A stretch of DNA of 64,000 bases from Maribacter_C sp047345145 (lineage in GTDB: Bacteria; Bacteroidota; Bacteroidia; Flavobacteriales; Flavobacteriaceae), in the NCBI RefSeq assembly GCF_047345145.1, contig NZ_JBLFER010000005.1, positions 124,001-188,000 on the forward strand, in the 5' to 3' direction. The notes beneath the pieces are model-generated. The model did no database searches. It saw only the letters and a list, made by a program, of their open reading frames with translations, and had not been told where the DNA came from. Below are positions 1 to 8,617 of this stretch, one piece after another. A program made the position numbers and the translations under genes. Positions within the stretch are counted from its first letter, which is position 1. Each line of letters begins with the position of its first letter.

Positions 1-875
1 TAGGAACGGGTTCGTTTCTTAAAGCTAAATTTTGAGCTCTATATTCCGCGGCGTTGAATAAATCGTACTCATTTGCGGGAGAAGAGATGCTTAAATCACT
101 ACTCCATTCAAATGTACCACCTTGGCTACCTTTACCACTTTTTGTAGTAATAATAACAACACCATTTGCACCTCTAGAACCATAAATAGCGGTAGCAGAA
201 CCATCTTTTAAGATAGACATGCTCTCAATATCATTCGGGTTGATAAAGTTTAATGGGTTTCTGGCAGAATCTCCACCATCAACAATACCACCAGCATTGG
301 GCGTAGTGCCTTCATCAGATAGTGGAACACCATCAACAACAAATAATGGATTGTTATTAGAACGAATTGAGTTAGAACCACGAATTCTAATAGCAATACC
401 AGCTCCTGGCTCACCACTTGATTGTGAAATCTGAACCCCAGCTGTTTTACCCTGAATCAACTGTTCTGGTGAGGAAATGATACCTCCGTTGAAATCTTCA
501 GAAGTAACAGCCGTAACTGAGCCTGTAGCATCTTTTACGGTTGTCGTACCGTATCCAATAACTACCACTTCTTCTAATGCTTCTGCATCTTCTTGCATGG
601 TTACATTAATGGATGATTGCCCATTGACAGCAATTTCTTGTGTTTTGAAGCCCACATAGCTGTATACTAAGGTGGCATCACTTTCTGCGTTAATGGTGTA
701 GTTACCATCAAAGTCAGTTTGGGTTCCGGTAGTGGTTCCTTTAACTACGACACTTGCTCCAGGCAAGGGGCCGTTAGCATCGGAAACTGTTCCGGTTACT
801 TCTTGCGCTTGTGTTAGTCCGAAGCATAAAAATGCTCCAACTACTAACAAGCTTCTGAGTAGCGTAATCTTCATA
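1..875 (-). CDS. SusC/RagA-family TonB-dependent outer-membrane receptor (N-terminal 291 codons, cut by window edge)
   Basis: My own reading of the minus strand from ATG at 875 gives an open frame to the window start. It begins with a signal peptide (MKITLLRSLLVVGAF, cleavage near TQA-QE). Next comes a carboxypeptidase-D-regulatory-like domain at about residues 24-100 (VSDANGPLPGASVVVKGT, FDGNYTI, YVGFKTQE), then a TonB-box-like stretch (EEVVVIGYG) and the plug domain (LIQGKTAGVQI, GSNSIRSNNNPLFVVDGVP, SILKDGSATAIYGSRGANG). These are the hallmarks of SusC, the outer-membrane porin that imports oligosaccharides with SusD. Its divergence from a lacI-pgmB-GH65-GH13 cluster suggests maltodextrin as substrate. 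The barrel and any susD lie outside the window. Substrate is inferred from neighbours only. Confidence 0.95.
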
Positions 876-1229
876 GATGTTAATTTAAGTTGAGTTAATT
901 TAATTTAAACTGAAATTCAAGAGTTAAAAATATGTAAAAAAAGTGTTAAACTGAGTTTAAGTGTAAATCTACAAACTACGAAAACGGTTTCGTGTTGATA
1001 ACTTTTCCAAAATAAGATAATATTGATTTAAGATGCGTAAAATTAGGCATTTCGCATTTTTTTTAATGCAAAAAAGCAAAATTTGTACAATTCAACAAAT
1101 ATAAACCTTTTTATTTTTGTTGATTTCAAATTGAAATTGACTCGTTTCTGACTGGAAAATGTTAAAAAACAACATTTTATTAATATAAGTTGCTTTAAAC
1201 AATTACTTTGGATTTGTTAAACCTTTAAA
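876..1229. promoter_or_regulatory. Divergent susC/lacI intergenic region
   Basis: This 354-bp AT-rich spacer separates divergent susC and the LacI-type gene. It holds a LacI-type operator (978-993). For susC I see a minus-strand TATATTTG at 1096-1103 with a TTG at 1127-1129 (23-bp spacer, longer than usual), which would give a 5' leader of about 210 nt containing the operator. For lacI a TATTTTTG at 1112-1119 matches the Bacteroidota -7 consensus TAnnTTTG, without a well-placed -33 TTG. A perfect 15-bp palindrome (ATTTCAAATTGAAAT) occupies 1123-1137. I see no ORF or RNA gene here. Confidence 0.5.
978..993. promoter_or_regulatory. LacI/GalR-type operator (ACGAAAACGGTTTCGT)
   Basis: The two 8-bp half-sites ACGAAAAC and ACGAAACC (read on opposite strands) differ at one position and meet at a central CG. 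That is the geometry known for LacI/GalR-family operators. It lies about 100 bp upstream of susC and about 240 bp upstream of the adjacent LacI-type gene, so the obvious ligand is that regulator. Binding is inferred. Confidence 0.65.
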
Positions 1230-2264
1230 ATGATACCATTGCGCAGAAAAATAACATTAAAAGATATTGCAAGAGAACTGGAGGTGTCAATTTCTACGGT
1301 ATCGAAAGCTTTAAAAAATAGCGAAGAAATTGGCAGAGATACCAAAGAAAAAGTTCAAGCATTTGCAAAACTTTATAACTATAAGCCTAACAACATAGCA
1401 GTAAGTCTTAAAAATAAGCATACTAAGAATATTGGGGTTATTATACCTGATATTGTGCATTATTTTTTTACTACGGTATTTCGCGGCATTGAGAAGTATG
1501 CGAATAGCAGAGGTTATAATGTAATCGCCTGCGTTTCCTATGGTTCTTTTGATAAGGAGGTTATAAACATGGAGATGTTGGCAAATGGCAGTATCGATGG
1601 CTTTATCATGGCCCTTTCAAGCGAGACGCAGCAGAAAAATGATTATAACCATTTAAGAGAGGTTACACAACAGGGCATTCCTTTAGTATTGTTTGATAGC
1701 ACGACGGATGAAATAGATTGTGATAAAGTGGTCATCAATGATGAAGCAGCTGCCTATGAAGCGGTAAAAAAAATGTTGTCATCAGGAAAGAAACGAATCG
1801 CCCTTTTTTCCACTGGTGATTTTTACACGGTTAACAAGAAAAGGGAAAAGGGATATCGACGGGCTCTTGCTGAATATAATATTGAAGTAGATGAAGATTT
1901 AATTTTGAAAATGCCACCTGATGAAAATATCGATATTATTGACCCTTTCTTGGAAAGGAATAAGATAGATGCAGTATTGGCCGTAAATGAGATAACAGCA
2001 ATTCATGCAATGGGAATTGCTAGAAAAAAGGGCTATAGAATACCTGAAGATATTGCTTTCATTGGTTTTACAGATGGATTACTGTCGAAATACTCTCAGC
2101 CTAGCTTGACGGCTATTGCCCAGCATGGTGACCAAATGGGTGAAATTGCTGCGCAAATGCTTATAGAAAAGGTAGAAAGTGAATATGTAGAAGAAGAGGA
2201 AGAAGTTTTTAGAACGGAAATTATTGAGGCTACTTTAATTGAAAGAGAATCTACCATCAATTAA
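1230..2264 (+). CDS. LacI-family transcriptional regulator of the alpha-glucan locus
   Basis: The protein has 344 residues, the normal length for the LacI/GalR family. Residues 8-30 form the helix-turn-helix (ITLKDIARELEVSISTVSKAL) followed by the hinge region (YKPNNIAVSLKNKHTKNIGVIIPDI). The rest is a periplasmic-binding-protein-like effector domain (GIPLVLFDST, DAVLAVNEITAIHAMGIARK, DIAFIGFTDG). It is the first gene of a cluster reading lacI-pgmB-GH65-GH13, diverges from susC, and a LacI-type operator sits between. It probably senses maltose or a related sugar and controls susC and its own operon. The effector cannot be read from sequence. The start is the first ATG; no SD is visible, as usual for this phylum. 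Confidence 0.93.
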   Translation: MIPLRRKITLKDIARELEVSISTVSKALKNSEEIGRDTKEKVQAFAKLYNYKPNNIAVSLKNKHTKNIGVIIPDIVHYFFTTVFRGIEKYANSRGYNVIACVSYGSFDKEVINMEMLANGSIDGFIMALSSETQQKNDYNHLREVTQQGIPLVLFDSTTDEIDCDKVVINDEAAAYEAVKKMLSSGKKRIALFSTGDFYTVNKKREKGYRRALAEYNIEVDEDLILKMPPDENIDIIDPFLERNKIDAVLAVNEITAIHAMGIARKKGYRIPEDIAFIGFTDGLLSKYSQPSLTAIAQHGDQMGEIAAQMLIEKVESEYVEEEEEVFRTEIIEATLIERESTIN

Positions 2265-2287
2265 TCAAATCAAACCATTTTTACGAA

Positions 2288-2944
2288 ATGACGAAAACCG
2301 GATTTATATTCGACCTAGACGGTGTTATTGTTGACACCGCCAAATACCATTACCTAGCCTGGCGAAATTTAGCAGAAGAATTAGGTTTTGAATTTACCGA
2401 AGAACAAAATGAACTTTTTAAGGGAGTCAGCAGAAAACGTTGTCTGGAAATTTTGTTAGAAATTGGAAATGTTAAAGCCACTCAAGAGCAATTTGATCTT
2501 TGGATGATAGAGAAGAATGAGGATTATTTAAAATATATCGAAAAAATGGATGCTTCTGAAATTCTTCCAGACGTCGCAAAAGTGCTCGACTATTTGAAGG
2601 AAAGAAATATTCCAATAGCATTAGGTTCTGCAAGTAAAAATGCGAAACCCATACTTGAAAAGGTAAAACTGTTGTCCTACTTCGATTGTATAGTAGATGG
2701 TAATAATGTTACCAAGGCTAAACCCGATCCTGAAGTTTTTCTTATTGCAGCTGAAAAGTTGGGTGTTGACCCAAACAATTGTGTGGTGTTTGAAGATGCT
2801 GTCGCTGGAGTGGAGGCCGCCAATGCCGCCAATATGGTTAGTATCGGAATTGGAGATAGTGCAATACTGTCAGAAGCGAAACACAATTTTATAGACTTCA
2901 CAGAAATGAGTTTAGAATTTCTAAGCGGTTTGATAAAAAACTAA
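2288..2944 (+). CDS. pgmB: Beta-phosphoglucomutase (HAD superfamily)
   Basis: This 218-residue HAD hydrolase-type enzyme converts beta-D-glucose 1-phosphate to glucose 6-phosphate. Motif I is FDLDGVIVDT at residues 8-17 (nucleophile and acid-base Asp). The cap residues HYLAWR and KGVSRKRCLEIL follow, with motif II near GSASKNA, the motif III Lys in KAKPDPEVF, and motif IV in VFEDAVAGVEAA. It starts 23 bp after lacI. The next gene encodes a GH65 phosphorylase that would release beta-glucose 1-phosphate, so the pair forms a short catabolic step. Length and motifs are typical; a generic HAD sugar phosphatase is unlikely in this context. Confidence 0.94.
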   Translation: MTKTGFIFDLDGVIVDTAKYHYLAWRNLAEELGFEFTEEQNELFKGVSRKRCLEILLEIGNVKATQEQFDLWMIEKNEDYLKYIEKMDASEILPDVAKVLDYLKERNIPIALGSASKNAKPILEKVKLLSYFDCIVDGNNVTKAKPDPEVFLIAAEKLGVDPNNCVVFEDAVAGVEAANAANMVSIGIGDSAILSEAKHNFIDFTEMSLEFLSGLIKN

Positions 2945-2960
2945 GATTTATAAGGAATAG

Positions 2961-2980
2961 ATTTTCCTCTAGAGGAAAAT
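2961..2980. repeat. Perfect 20-bp palindrome between pgmB and GH65
   Basis: ATTTTCCTCTAGAGGAAAAT is fully self-complementary. It lies 17 bp after the pgmB stop and 21 bp before the GH65 start. It could be a protein-binding site or an mRNA processing or stability hairpin inside the operon. It does not match the LacI-type operator at 978-993, since its centre is TA rather than CG. Confidence 0.7.
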
Positions 2981-3001
2981 GAACAAAAGAGATGATATTT
3001 A

Positions 3002-5311
3002 ATGAATCAAGATTACATAAAAGCAGATAATTGGTCAATTATAGAAGAGGGCTTTGATGCGGAAAGAGTAAAATCTTCCGAAAGTTTATTTAGTATTGGT
3101 AACGGAGCCATGGGGCAACGCGCCAATTTTGAGGAGCACTACTCAGGTGAGACTTTTCAAGGAAGTTATATTGGTGGAGTTTACTATCCGGATAAAACAA
3201 GAGTGGGTTGGTGGAAAAATGGCTATCCCGAATATTTTGCTAAAGTTTTGAACGCTCCAAATTGGATTGGAATCAAAGTCAGCGTAAACGGAGAGTCCTT
3301 AGATTTAAACACTTGCAAGTCAGTTTCTGGCTTTAAGCGAGAACTGAATATGAAAGAGGGTTGGTACCAACGTTCTTTTAAGGCCGAAACTTACAATAAT
3401 ATTCAGTTAGCGGTCAAGGTCACCCGTTTTTTGAGTTTGAATTTGGATGAAGTTGGGGCCATAAAATATGAAATTACGCCGCTTGAGGATGCTGTTGAAA
3501 TTCTCTTTGAACCGTATTTAGATTCCGGAATTACAAACGAAGACAGCAATTGGGATGATAAATTTTGGAATACTACGGATGTTGTATCTGAGGGAAATCA
3601 AGCGTTTATTCAAGCGCACACCATGAAGACGAATTTTGCGACTTGTACTTTTATGTTAGCACAACTCCACCTTAACAGGAAGCAAATTGAGCAAAAGCCC
3701 ACTGAAACGAAAAAGGAACTTTTCGTTTCTCATGGGTATACTCAAAAGGTAAAAAAAGGCGAAACCGTCGCGCTTCATAAGTTTGGCGGTTATGTTGTTG
3801 ATACCAATCATAAGAAAGAAGATTTAGCGGCCGCCGCAAAGAACGTTTTGCAAAAAGCAACTGATTTAGGTTTTGAAGCTTTATTAGAAAAGCAAAAAGA
3901 GGCATGGAGCGATATCTGGAAAATGAGCGACATTACAATTGAAGGTGATGTAAAAGCACAACAGGCTATCCGATTTAATATTTTTCAGCTTAACCAAACC
4001 TATTCAGGCAAGGATTCCAGACTAAATATCGGCCCAAAAGGCTTTACTGGTGAAAAATATGGGGGAAGCACTTATTGGGATACCGAAGCTTATTGTATTC
4101 CATTTTATATGGCGACAAAAGACCAAATCGTAGCTAGAAATTTATTAGAATATCGTTATAATCATTTAGAAAAAGCCATTGAAAACGCCGAGAAATTAGG
4201 GTTTTCAAACGGAGCAGCTTTGTATCCGATGGTGACCATGAATGGCGAAGAATGTCATAATGAATGGGAAATTACCTTTGAGGAAATCCATAGAAACGGG
4301 GCCATTGCTTTTGCGATTTATAACTACTACCGTTTTACGGGGGATTATTCATATATCCCAGAAATGGGATTAGAAGTACTTATCGGAATTGCTCGTTTTT
4401 GGCAGCAAAGAGCTACATTCTCAAAGCAAAAAGATAAGTACGTAATTCTTGGGGTTACAGGACCCAACGAGTATGAGAATAACGTAAATAACAATTGGTA
4501 CACAAACTACTTGGCAAAATGGTGTATTAATTATGCCGTTGAGCAGTTGCAGAAAGTAAAAGATGGTTATCCTGAAGATTACAACCGAATCATTGGCGTT
4601 TCAAAGCTTACGGATTCGGAAAAATCAAAATGGAAAAAAGTAGCGGAAAATATGTACTTCCCATTTTCTGAGGAGGAGGATGTTTTTCTGCAACAAGATG
4701 GCTTTTTGGATAAAGAATTGATTACAGTTGAGGATTTACCAAAATCGCACCGCCCTATCAATCAAAAATGGAGTTGGGATAGAATTTTACGTTCTCCCTA
4801 CATCAAACAAGCTGATGTTTTACAGGGGTTTTACCTGTTTGAAGATCATTTTACTACCGAAAAATTAGAAAAACATTTTGATTTCTACGAGCCTTTTACT
4901 GTTCACGAATCTTCGTTGTCCCCTTGCGTCCATAGCATTCAAGCAGCAAAGTTAAACCGCATGCAACAGGCCTATACTTTCTATCTGCGTACTTCGCGCT
5001 TAGATTTGGATGATTACAACAAAGAAGTAGAAGAAGGTCTTCATATTACTTCAATGGCCGGCACATGGATGAGTATCGTTGAAGGTTTTGGAGGAATGCG
5101 TGTGATTGATGATAAATTGTCGTTCACACCACGAATTCCGAAACAATGGAAAGCATATTCTTTCAAAATCAATTTTAGAAAACGTGTTTTAAAAGTAACG
5201 GTGTCTAACGAAGGGTCAAAATTTGAGTTAGAAGGGGGCAAAGAAGATATGTCGATTCGTGTAAACGGAGAGCGAGTAGTTTTGGAACCTGCCAAGTTGA
5301 TATCCATTTAA
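3002..5311 (+). CDS. Glycoside hydrolase family 65, probable maltose phosphorylase
   Basis: This 769-residue cytoplasmic enzyme has the GH65 layout: an N-terminal beta-sandwich (residues ~1-300), an (alpha/alpha)6 barrel (~330-680) and a short C-terminal beta domain (FTPRIPKQWKAYSFKINFR). The general-acid motif TGPNEYENNVNNNWYTN puts the catalytic Glu at residue 490. The phosphate-site region resembles HESSLSPCVHSIQA. There is no signal peptide. GH65 phosphorylases cleave maltose, trehalose or kojibiose with inorganic phosphate to give beta-glucose 1-phosphate and glucose. The pgmB, GH13 and susC context favours maltose, but disaccharide specificity cannot be fixed by eye. It is third in the operon, 14 bp before the GH13 gene. 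Confidence 0.92.
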   Translation: MNQDYIKADNWSIIEEGFDAERVKSSESLFSIGNGAMGQRANFEEHYSGETFQGSYIGGVYYPDKTRVGWWKNGYPEYFAKVLNAPNWIGIKVSVNGESLDLNTCKSVSGFKRELNMKEGWYQRSFKAETYNNIQLAVKVTRFLSLNLDEVGAIKYEITPLEDAVEILFEPYLDSGITNEDSNWDDKFWNTTDVVSEGNQAFIQAHTMKTNFATCTFMLAQLHLNRKQIEQKPTETKKELFVSHGYTQKVKKGETVALHKFGGYVVDTNHKKEDLAAAAKNVLQKATDLGFEALLEKQKEAWSDIWKMSDITIEGDVKAQQAIRFNIFQLNQTYSGKDSRLNIGPKGFTGEKYGGSTYWDTEAYCIPFYMATKDQIVARNLLEYRYNHLEKAIENAEKLGFSNGAALYPMVTMNGEECHNEWEITFEEIHRNGAIAFAIYNYYRFTGDYSYIPEMGLEVLIGIARFWQQRATFSKQKDKYVILGVTGPNEYENNVNNNWYTNYLAKWCINYAVEQLQKVKDGYPEDYNRIIGVSKLTDSEKSKWKKVAENMYFPFSEEEDVFLQQDGFLDKELITVEDLPKSHRPINQKWSWDRILRSPYIKQADVLQGFYLFEDHFTTEKLEKHFDFYEPFTVHESSLSPCVHSIQAAKLNRMQQAYTFYLRTSRLDLDDYNKEVEEGLHITSMAGTWMSIVEGFGGMRVIDDKLSFTPRIPKQWKAYSFKINFRKRVLKVTVSNEGSKFELEGGKEDMSIRVNGERVVLEPAKLISI

Positions 5312-5324
5312 ATTTATTTTATCA

Positions 5325-7199
5325 ATGAAAGGGGTCTGGAAACTAACATTTGTATGTATTTCAATTGTATTTTTGGGCTGCAAAACAGATAAAAACGCTA
5401 CTGAGAAAATGACGCAAAGTCAAGCTGCTAAAAAGAAACAAGTCGTTTATCAAGTGTTTCCCAGACTTTTCGGAAATACAAATACCAACAAGAAACCTTG
5501 GGGCACCCTTGAGGAAAATGGAGTTGGAAAATTTTCCGATTTCTCAAAGGAAGCTTTGAAAGAAATCAAAGATTTGGGAGTTACCTATATCTGGTATACC
5601 GGAGTTCCGCATCACGGAGTGATTACCGATTACTCAGAATTCGGAATTTCAAACGATGACCCTGATATTTTCAAGGGTCGCGCTGGTTCACCTTACGCCG
5701 TTAAGGATTATTACAATGTGAATCCTGATTTGGCGGAAAACCCGGAGAAGCGACTAGAGGAATTTCAAAATTTGATTCAACGAACACATGCTGCCGGATT
5801 GAAATTGCTTATTGATATCGTACCGAATCATGTTGCCAGAAATTACGAAGGGAAGTCAACACCGAAGGGTTCTGAACCTTTTGGTGCTACCGATAATACT
5901 TTAGTGGAATACGAGCGCAATAATAATTTTTATTACGTACCTGATGCGGAATTCAAAGTCCCGAATTGGGAAAACGGATACCTTCCTTTAGGAGGAGATG
6001 CAAATGTTTTATCCGATGGAAAATACGAGGAAATTCCTGCGAAATGGACAGGAAATGGTTCTCGGTCACCGCAACCCAATATGAATGATTGGTATGAAAC
6101 GGTGAAAATAAATTACGGTGTTCGACCAGATGGTTCATATGATTTCGATAGGCTTCCCGATGGATATGATTCAAAAAGTTACAATGAACACTATCAATTT
6201 TGGTCAGATAAAGATGTTCCAAGTTCTTGGAAAAAGTTCAAAAATATTGCCTTGTATTGGCTGGAAATGGGAGTTGACGGATTCCGTTATGATATGGCGG
6301 AAATGGTTCCTGTAGAATTCTGGAGTTATATGAATTCTCATATAAAAATGAAAAATGCCGATGCTTTTCTATTGGCTGAGGTATATCAGCCAGGTTTATA
6401 TCGAGAATATCTCCACAAAGGAAAAATGGATTACCTCTATGACAAAGTAGAACTTTATGATAGCTTGAAGCATATTATGCAGGGGCATGGTTGGACGGAC
6501 CATATTCCGAAAGTACAAGAAGGGTTGCAAGATATCGAACACAATATGTTGCACTTTTTAGAGAATCATGACGAGCAGCGAATTGCTAGTCCTGATTTCG
6601 CCGGTAGTGCTGAAAAAGGTAAACCCGCAATGGTAGTTTCAGCAACAATAAGTACATCACCAACGATGCTATATTTCGGACAAGAAGTTGGAGAAGCCGG
6701 TAAAGAGGACGCAGGATTTGGAAAACCAACCCGAACATCTATTTTTGACTACATCGGAGTACCAGCACATCAAAGATGGCTTAATGACCGAAAATTTGAT
6801 GGAGGCCAGCTATTTGAGGAAGAAAAGAATCTGCGTGATTATTATAAGCGACTTTTGAACTTTACTGTGAATAGTGATGCCCTTATGGGCGAGTATGCAG
6901 ATATTCATTATTACAATCGAGAGCATACTGATAACTACAACCATCGGGTACTTTCATTTGTTCGTTGGTCAGCTGACGAAAGACTAATTGTAGTTTCCAA
7001 TTTTGATGCTGATAAGGAGTATTCTTTCGAATTAAAAATACCTAATGAGCTAATTCAAAAATGGAATCTTAAAGATGGAGAGTATTCTTTAGAAGATGTT
7101 TTATATGGAAATGAAAACCTTCTAAAAGTGAATGAAGGCATAGGTAAGATTCAAATTGAATTGAAAGGTTTGGAATCTTTCATTTTTCAACTGAACTAA
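5325..7199 (+). CDS. GH13 alpha-amylase-family lipoprotein
   Basis: The 624-residue protein starts with a lipoprotein signal (hydrophobic stretch ending FLGC; lipidated Cys19), so it acts in the envelope. The four GH13 regions are present: DIVPNH (Asp164-His169), GFRYDMA (nucleophile Asp323), LLAEVYQ (acid/base Glu352) and ENHDEQR (transition-state Asp416). A C-terminal beta domain ends the protein. It would cut alpha-glucans to maltose-size products for the GH65 phosphorylase made by the gene just upstream. A bidirectional terminator follows at 7212-7242. Exact bond specificity (alpha-amylase, neopullulanase or alpha-glucosidase) is not readable from sequence. Confidence 0.93.
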   Translation: MKGVWKLTFVCISIVFLGCKTDKNATEKMTQSQAAKKKQVVYQVFPRLFGNTNTNKKPWGTLEENGVGKFSDFSKEALKEIKDLGVTYIWYTGVPHHGVITDYSEFGISNDDPDIFKGRAGSPYAVKDYYNVNPDLAENPEKRLEEFQNLIQRTHAAGLKLLIDIVPNHVARNYEGKSTPKGSEPFGATDNTLVEYERNNNFYYVPDAEFKVPNWENGYLPLGGDANVLSDGKYEEIPAKWTGNGSRSPQPNMNDWYETVKINYGVRPDGSYDFDRLPDGYDSKSYNEHYQFWSDKDVPSSWKKFKNIALYWLEMGVDGFRYDMAEMVPVEFWSYMNSHIKMKNADAFLLAEVYQPGLYREYLHKGKMDYLYDKVELYDSLKHIMQGHGWTDHIPKVQEGLQDIEHNMLHFLENHDEQRIASPDFAGSAEKGKPAMVVSATISTSPTMLYFGQEVGEAGKEDAGFGKPTRTSIFDYIGVPAHQRWLNDRKFDGGQLFEEEKNLRDYYKRLLNFTVNSDALMGEYADIHYYNREHTDNYNHRVLSFVRWSADERLIVVSNFDADKEYSFELKIPNELIQKWNLKDGEYSLEDVLYGNENLLKVNEGIGKIQIELKGLESFIFQLN

Positions 7200-7211
7200 C
7201 TCTTATTTTGT

Positions 7212-7242
7212 AAAAAAAGGCTTCCAAACGGAAGCCTTTTTT
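7212..7242. terminator. Bidirectional rho-independent terminator
   Basis: The stem GGCTTCC/GGAAGCC (7 bp) with an AAAC loop is flanked by a run of seven A and a run of six T, so it can end transcription from both the GH13 operon and the converging gene at 7262-7678. Confidence 0.9.
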
Positions 7243-7261
7243 AATGTTAGTATTCAATGTT

Positions 7262-7678
7262 TTATTTGATTTTATTGTAAATAAGTCCGGCCAAAAAGCC
7301 CATTACTGCATAAAATAAGATGTAAATCAATCCATTAACAAGAGCTCCTGTTAAGTCAAGAACATTTGTTGTAGCATGGTTGATGAGTTCATTTCCTAAT
7401 CCTACTAAAACACCGATAAGAATGCCGTATTTTATACCATCTGAGGTTGTATAACGGCTCTCACCCCATTGTCTAAAAATACTTGAAAACGCAAAGGCTT
7501 GAATTAAACATCCTAGTGCTAAAATACCCCATTCTGGAACTTCTTTCGGCACTCCTGCTGCTGTTCCCATATGACTATTTAGAAAACTGTCGGCCAAAAC
7601 ACCCCATAAAAGATAGCCGCCCATAAAGCCCCAAATAGTGGTAGCAATTGTTGAAATTAAATTTGTTTTTGTAAACAT
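7262..7678 (-). CDS. Small four-helix integral membrane protein, function unknown
   Basis: The protein has 138 residues and about four transmembrane segments: ISTIATTIWGFMGGYLLWGVL, WGILALGCLIQAFAFSSIF, YGILIGVLVGLGNEL and ALVNGLIYILFYAVMGFLAG. I do not recognise a catalytic motif. It is a stand-alone gene converging on the GH13 operon and sharing its terminator. The glycine-rich helices are typical of small Bacteroidota inner-membrane proteins of unknown role. Confidence 0.75.
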   Translation of the reverse strand: MFTKTNLISTIATTIWGFMGGYLLWGVLADSFLNSHMGTAAGVPKEVPEWGILALGCLIQAFAFSSIFRQWGESRYTTSDGIKYGILIGVLVGLGNELINHATTNVLDLTGALVNGLIYILFYAVMGFLAGLIYNKIK

Positions 7679-7841
7679 AATATTGGTTTTAATTGGTTGT
7701 TTTCAAATAAATGTAAATAAAAATCAATACTCTTTTAAAATTTTAACAATTGTTATCTATCTGATTAGGTGTAATTTATATATGAATTAAAGCTATTTTT
7801 CGATTCCGAAGATATGCTCTTCTAAATTGTAGAACCAATCG

Positions 7842-7849
7842 TATATTTG
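7842..7849 (+). promoter_or_regulatory. -7 box TATATTTG upstream of the GDPD gene
   Basis: It matches the Bacteroidota -7 consensus TAnnTTTG and lies 24 bp before the ATG. The nearest upstream TTG (7827-7829) is only 12 bp away, so the -33 element is not convincing. Confidence 0.45.
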
Positions 7850-7873
7850 AAGCTTATCTAAAAGAATACTGAA

Positions 7874-8617
7874 ATGAAGTTGGCTACCGTAGTACTTTCA
7901 ATTTTTTTATTTTTAAGCTGTGATGATATGAACAAACCATTAGTAATAGGCCATAGAGGTGCTATGGGTCACGAAACAGAAAATACCATAGCTTCAATTG
8001 AAAAAGCAATAGAGTTATCTGTAGACATGATTGAAATAGATGTTTTTCAAATTAAAAGTGGCGAAACAGTTGTTTTTCATGATGATGAGCTAGACCGTTT
8101 GACAGATACTGAAGGAAGTGTAGAAGACCAAAGCTATTCAGATTTACAGAAAGTCATCGTAAAAGGGGGGCATAAAATACCTACTCTACAAGATGTTCTT
8201 AATAGTATTGGGCACAAGGTTAAAATCAACATTGAGTTAAAAGGTGCTGGTACTGCTGAACATGTTAATCTTATTATTAGGCAGTATATTGAAGAAAAAG
8301 GGTGGAAGTTAGACGATTTTTTAATTTCTAGTTTTAGGTGGGATGAACTAAAAAAAATGCGCGCACTTGACCCTGATATTCCTATTGCTGTGTTGACCGA
8401 AAAAGACCCGATAGATGCAATTTCGATAGCAAGTGAGTTGAAAGCCGAAGCCATTAACCCTAATTTCAAAATGTTGAATGCTGAAAACAATCTGAAAATT
8501 CAAGAAGCAGGGTTTAAAATATATGTTTGGACGGTGAACGAACCTAACGATATTCTACAAATGAAGCGTTTTGGAGTTGAAGGTATTATCACTAATTATC
8601 CCGAACGTGTTCAGTAA
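7874..8617 (+). CDS. Glycerophosphodiester phosphodiesterase family lipoprotein
   Basis: The 247-residue protein carries the GDPD TIM-barrel signature: GHRGAMGHETENT with His27-Arg28, the metal ligands in MIEIDVF (Glu54, Asp56), HDDELDRLTDTEG with His69, and the C-terminal VWTVNEPNDI...GVEGIITNYP. The N-terminus (LFLSC, Cys16) looks like a lipoprotein signal, which would place it in the envelope. The family hydrolyses glycerophosphodiesters to glycerol 3-phosphate and an alcohol. The stop codon overlaps the start of the next gene by 1 bp (TAATG), so the two are probably co-transcribed. Confidence 0.92.
   Translation: MKLATVVLSIFLFLSCDDMNKPLVIGHRGAMGHETENTIASIEKAIELSVDMIEIDVFQIKSGETVVFHDDELDRLTDTEGSVEDQSYSDLQKVIVKGGHKIPTLQDVLNSIGHKVKINIELKGAGTAEHVNLIIRQYIEEKGWKLDDFLISSFRWDELKKMRALDPDIPIAVLTEKDPIDAISIASELKAEAINPNFKMLNAENNLKIQEAGFKIYVWTVNEPNDILQMKRFGVEGIITNYPERVQ

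Noticed and set aside
219..659. Two plus-strand frames (71 and 60 codons) near the left edge
   Set aside because: They lie antisense to the open SusC plug and carboxypeptidase-regulatory coding sequence on the minus strand, whose domain motifs are unmistakable.
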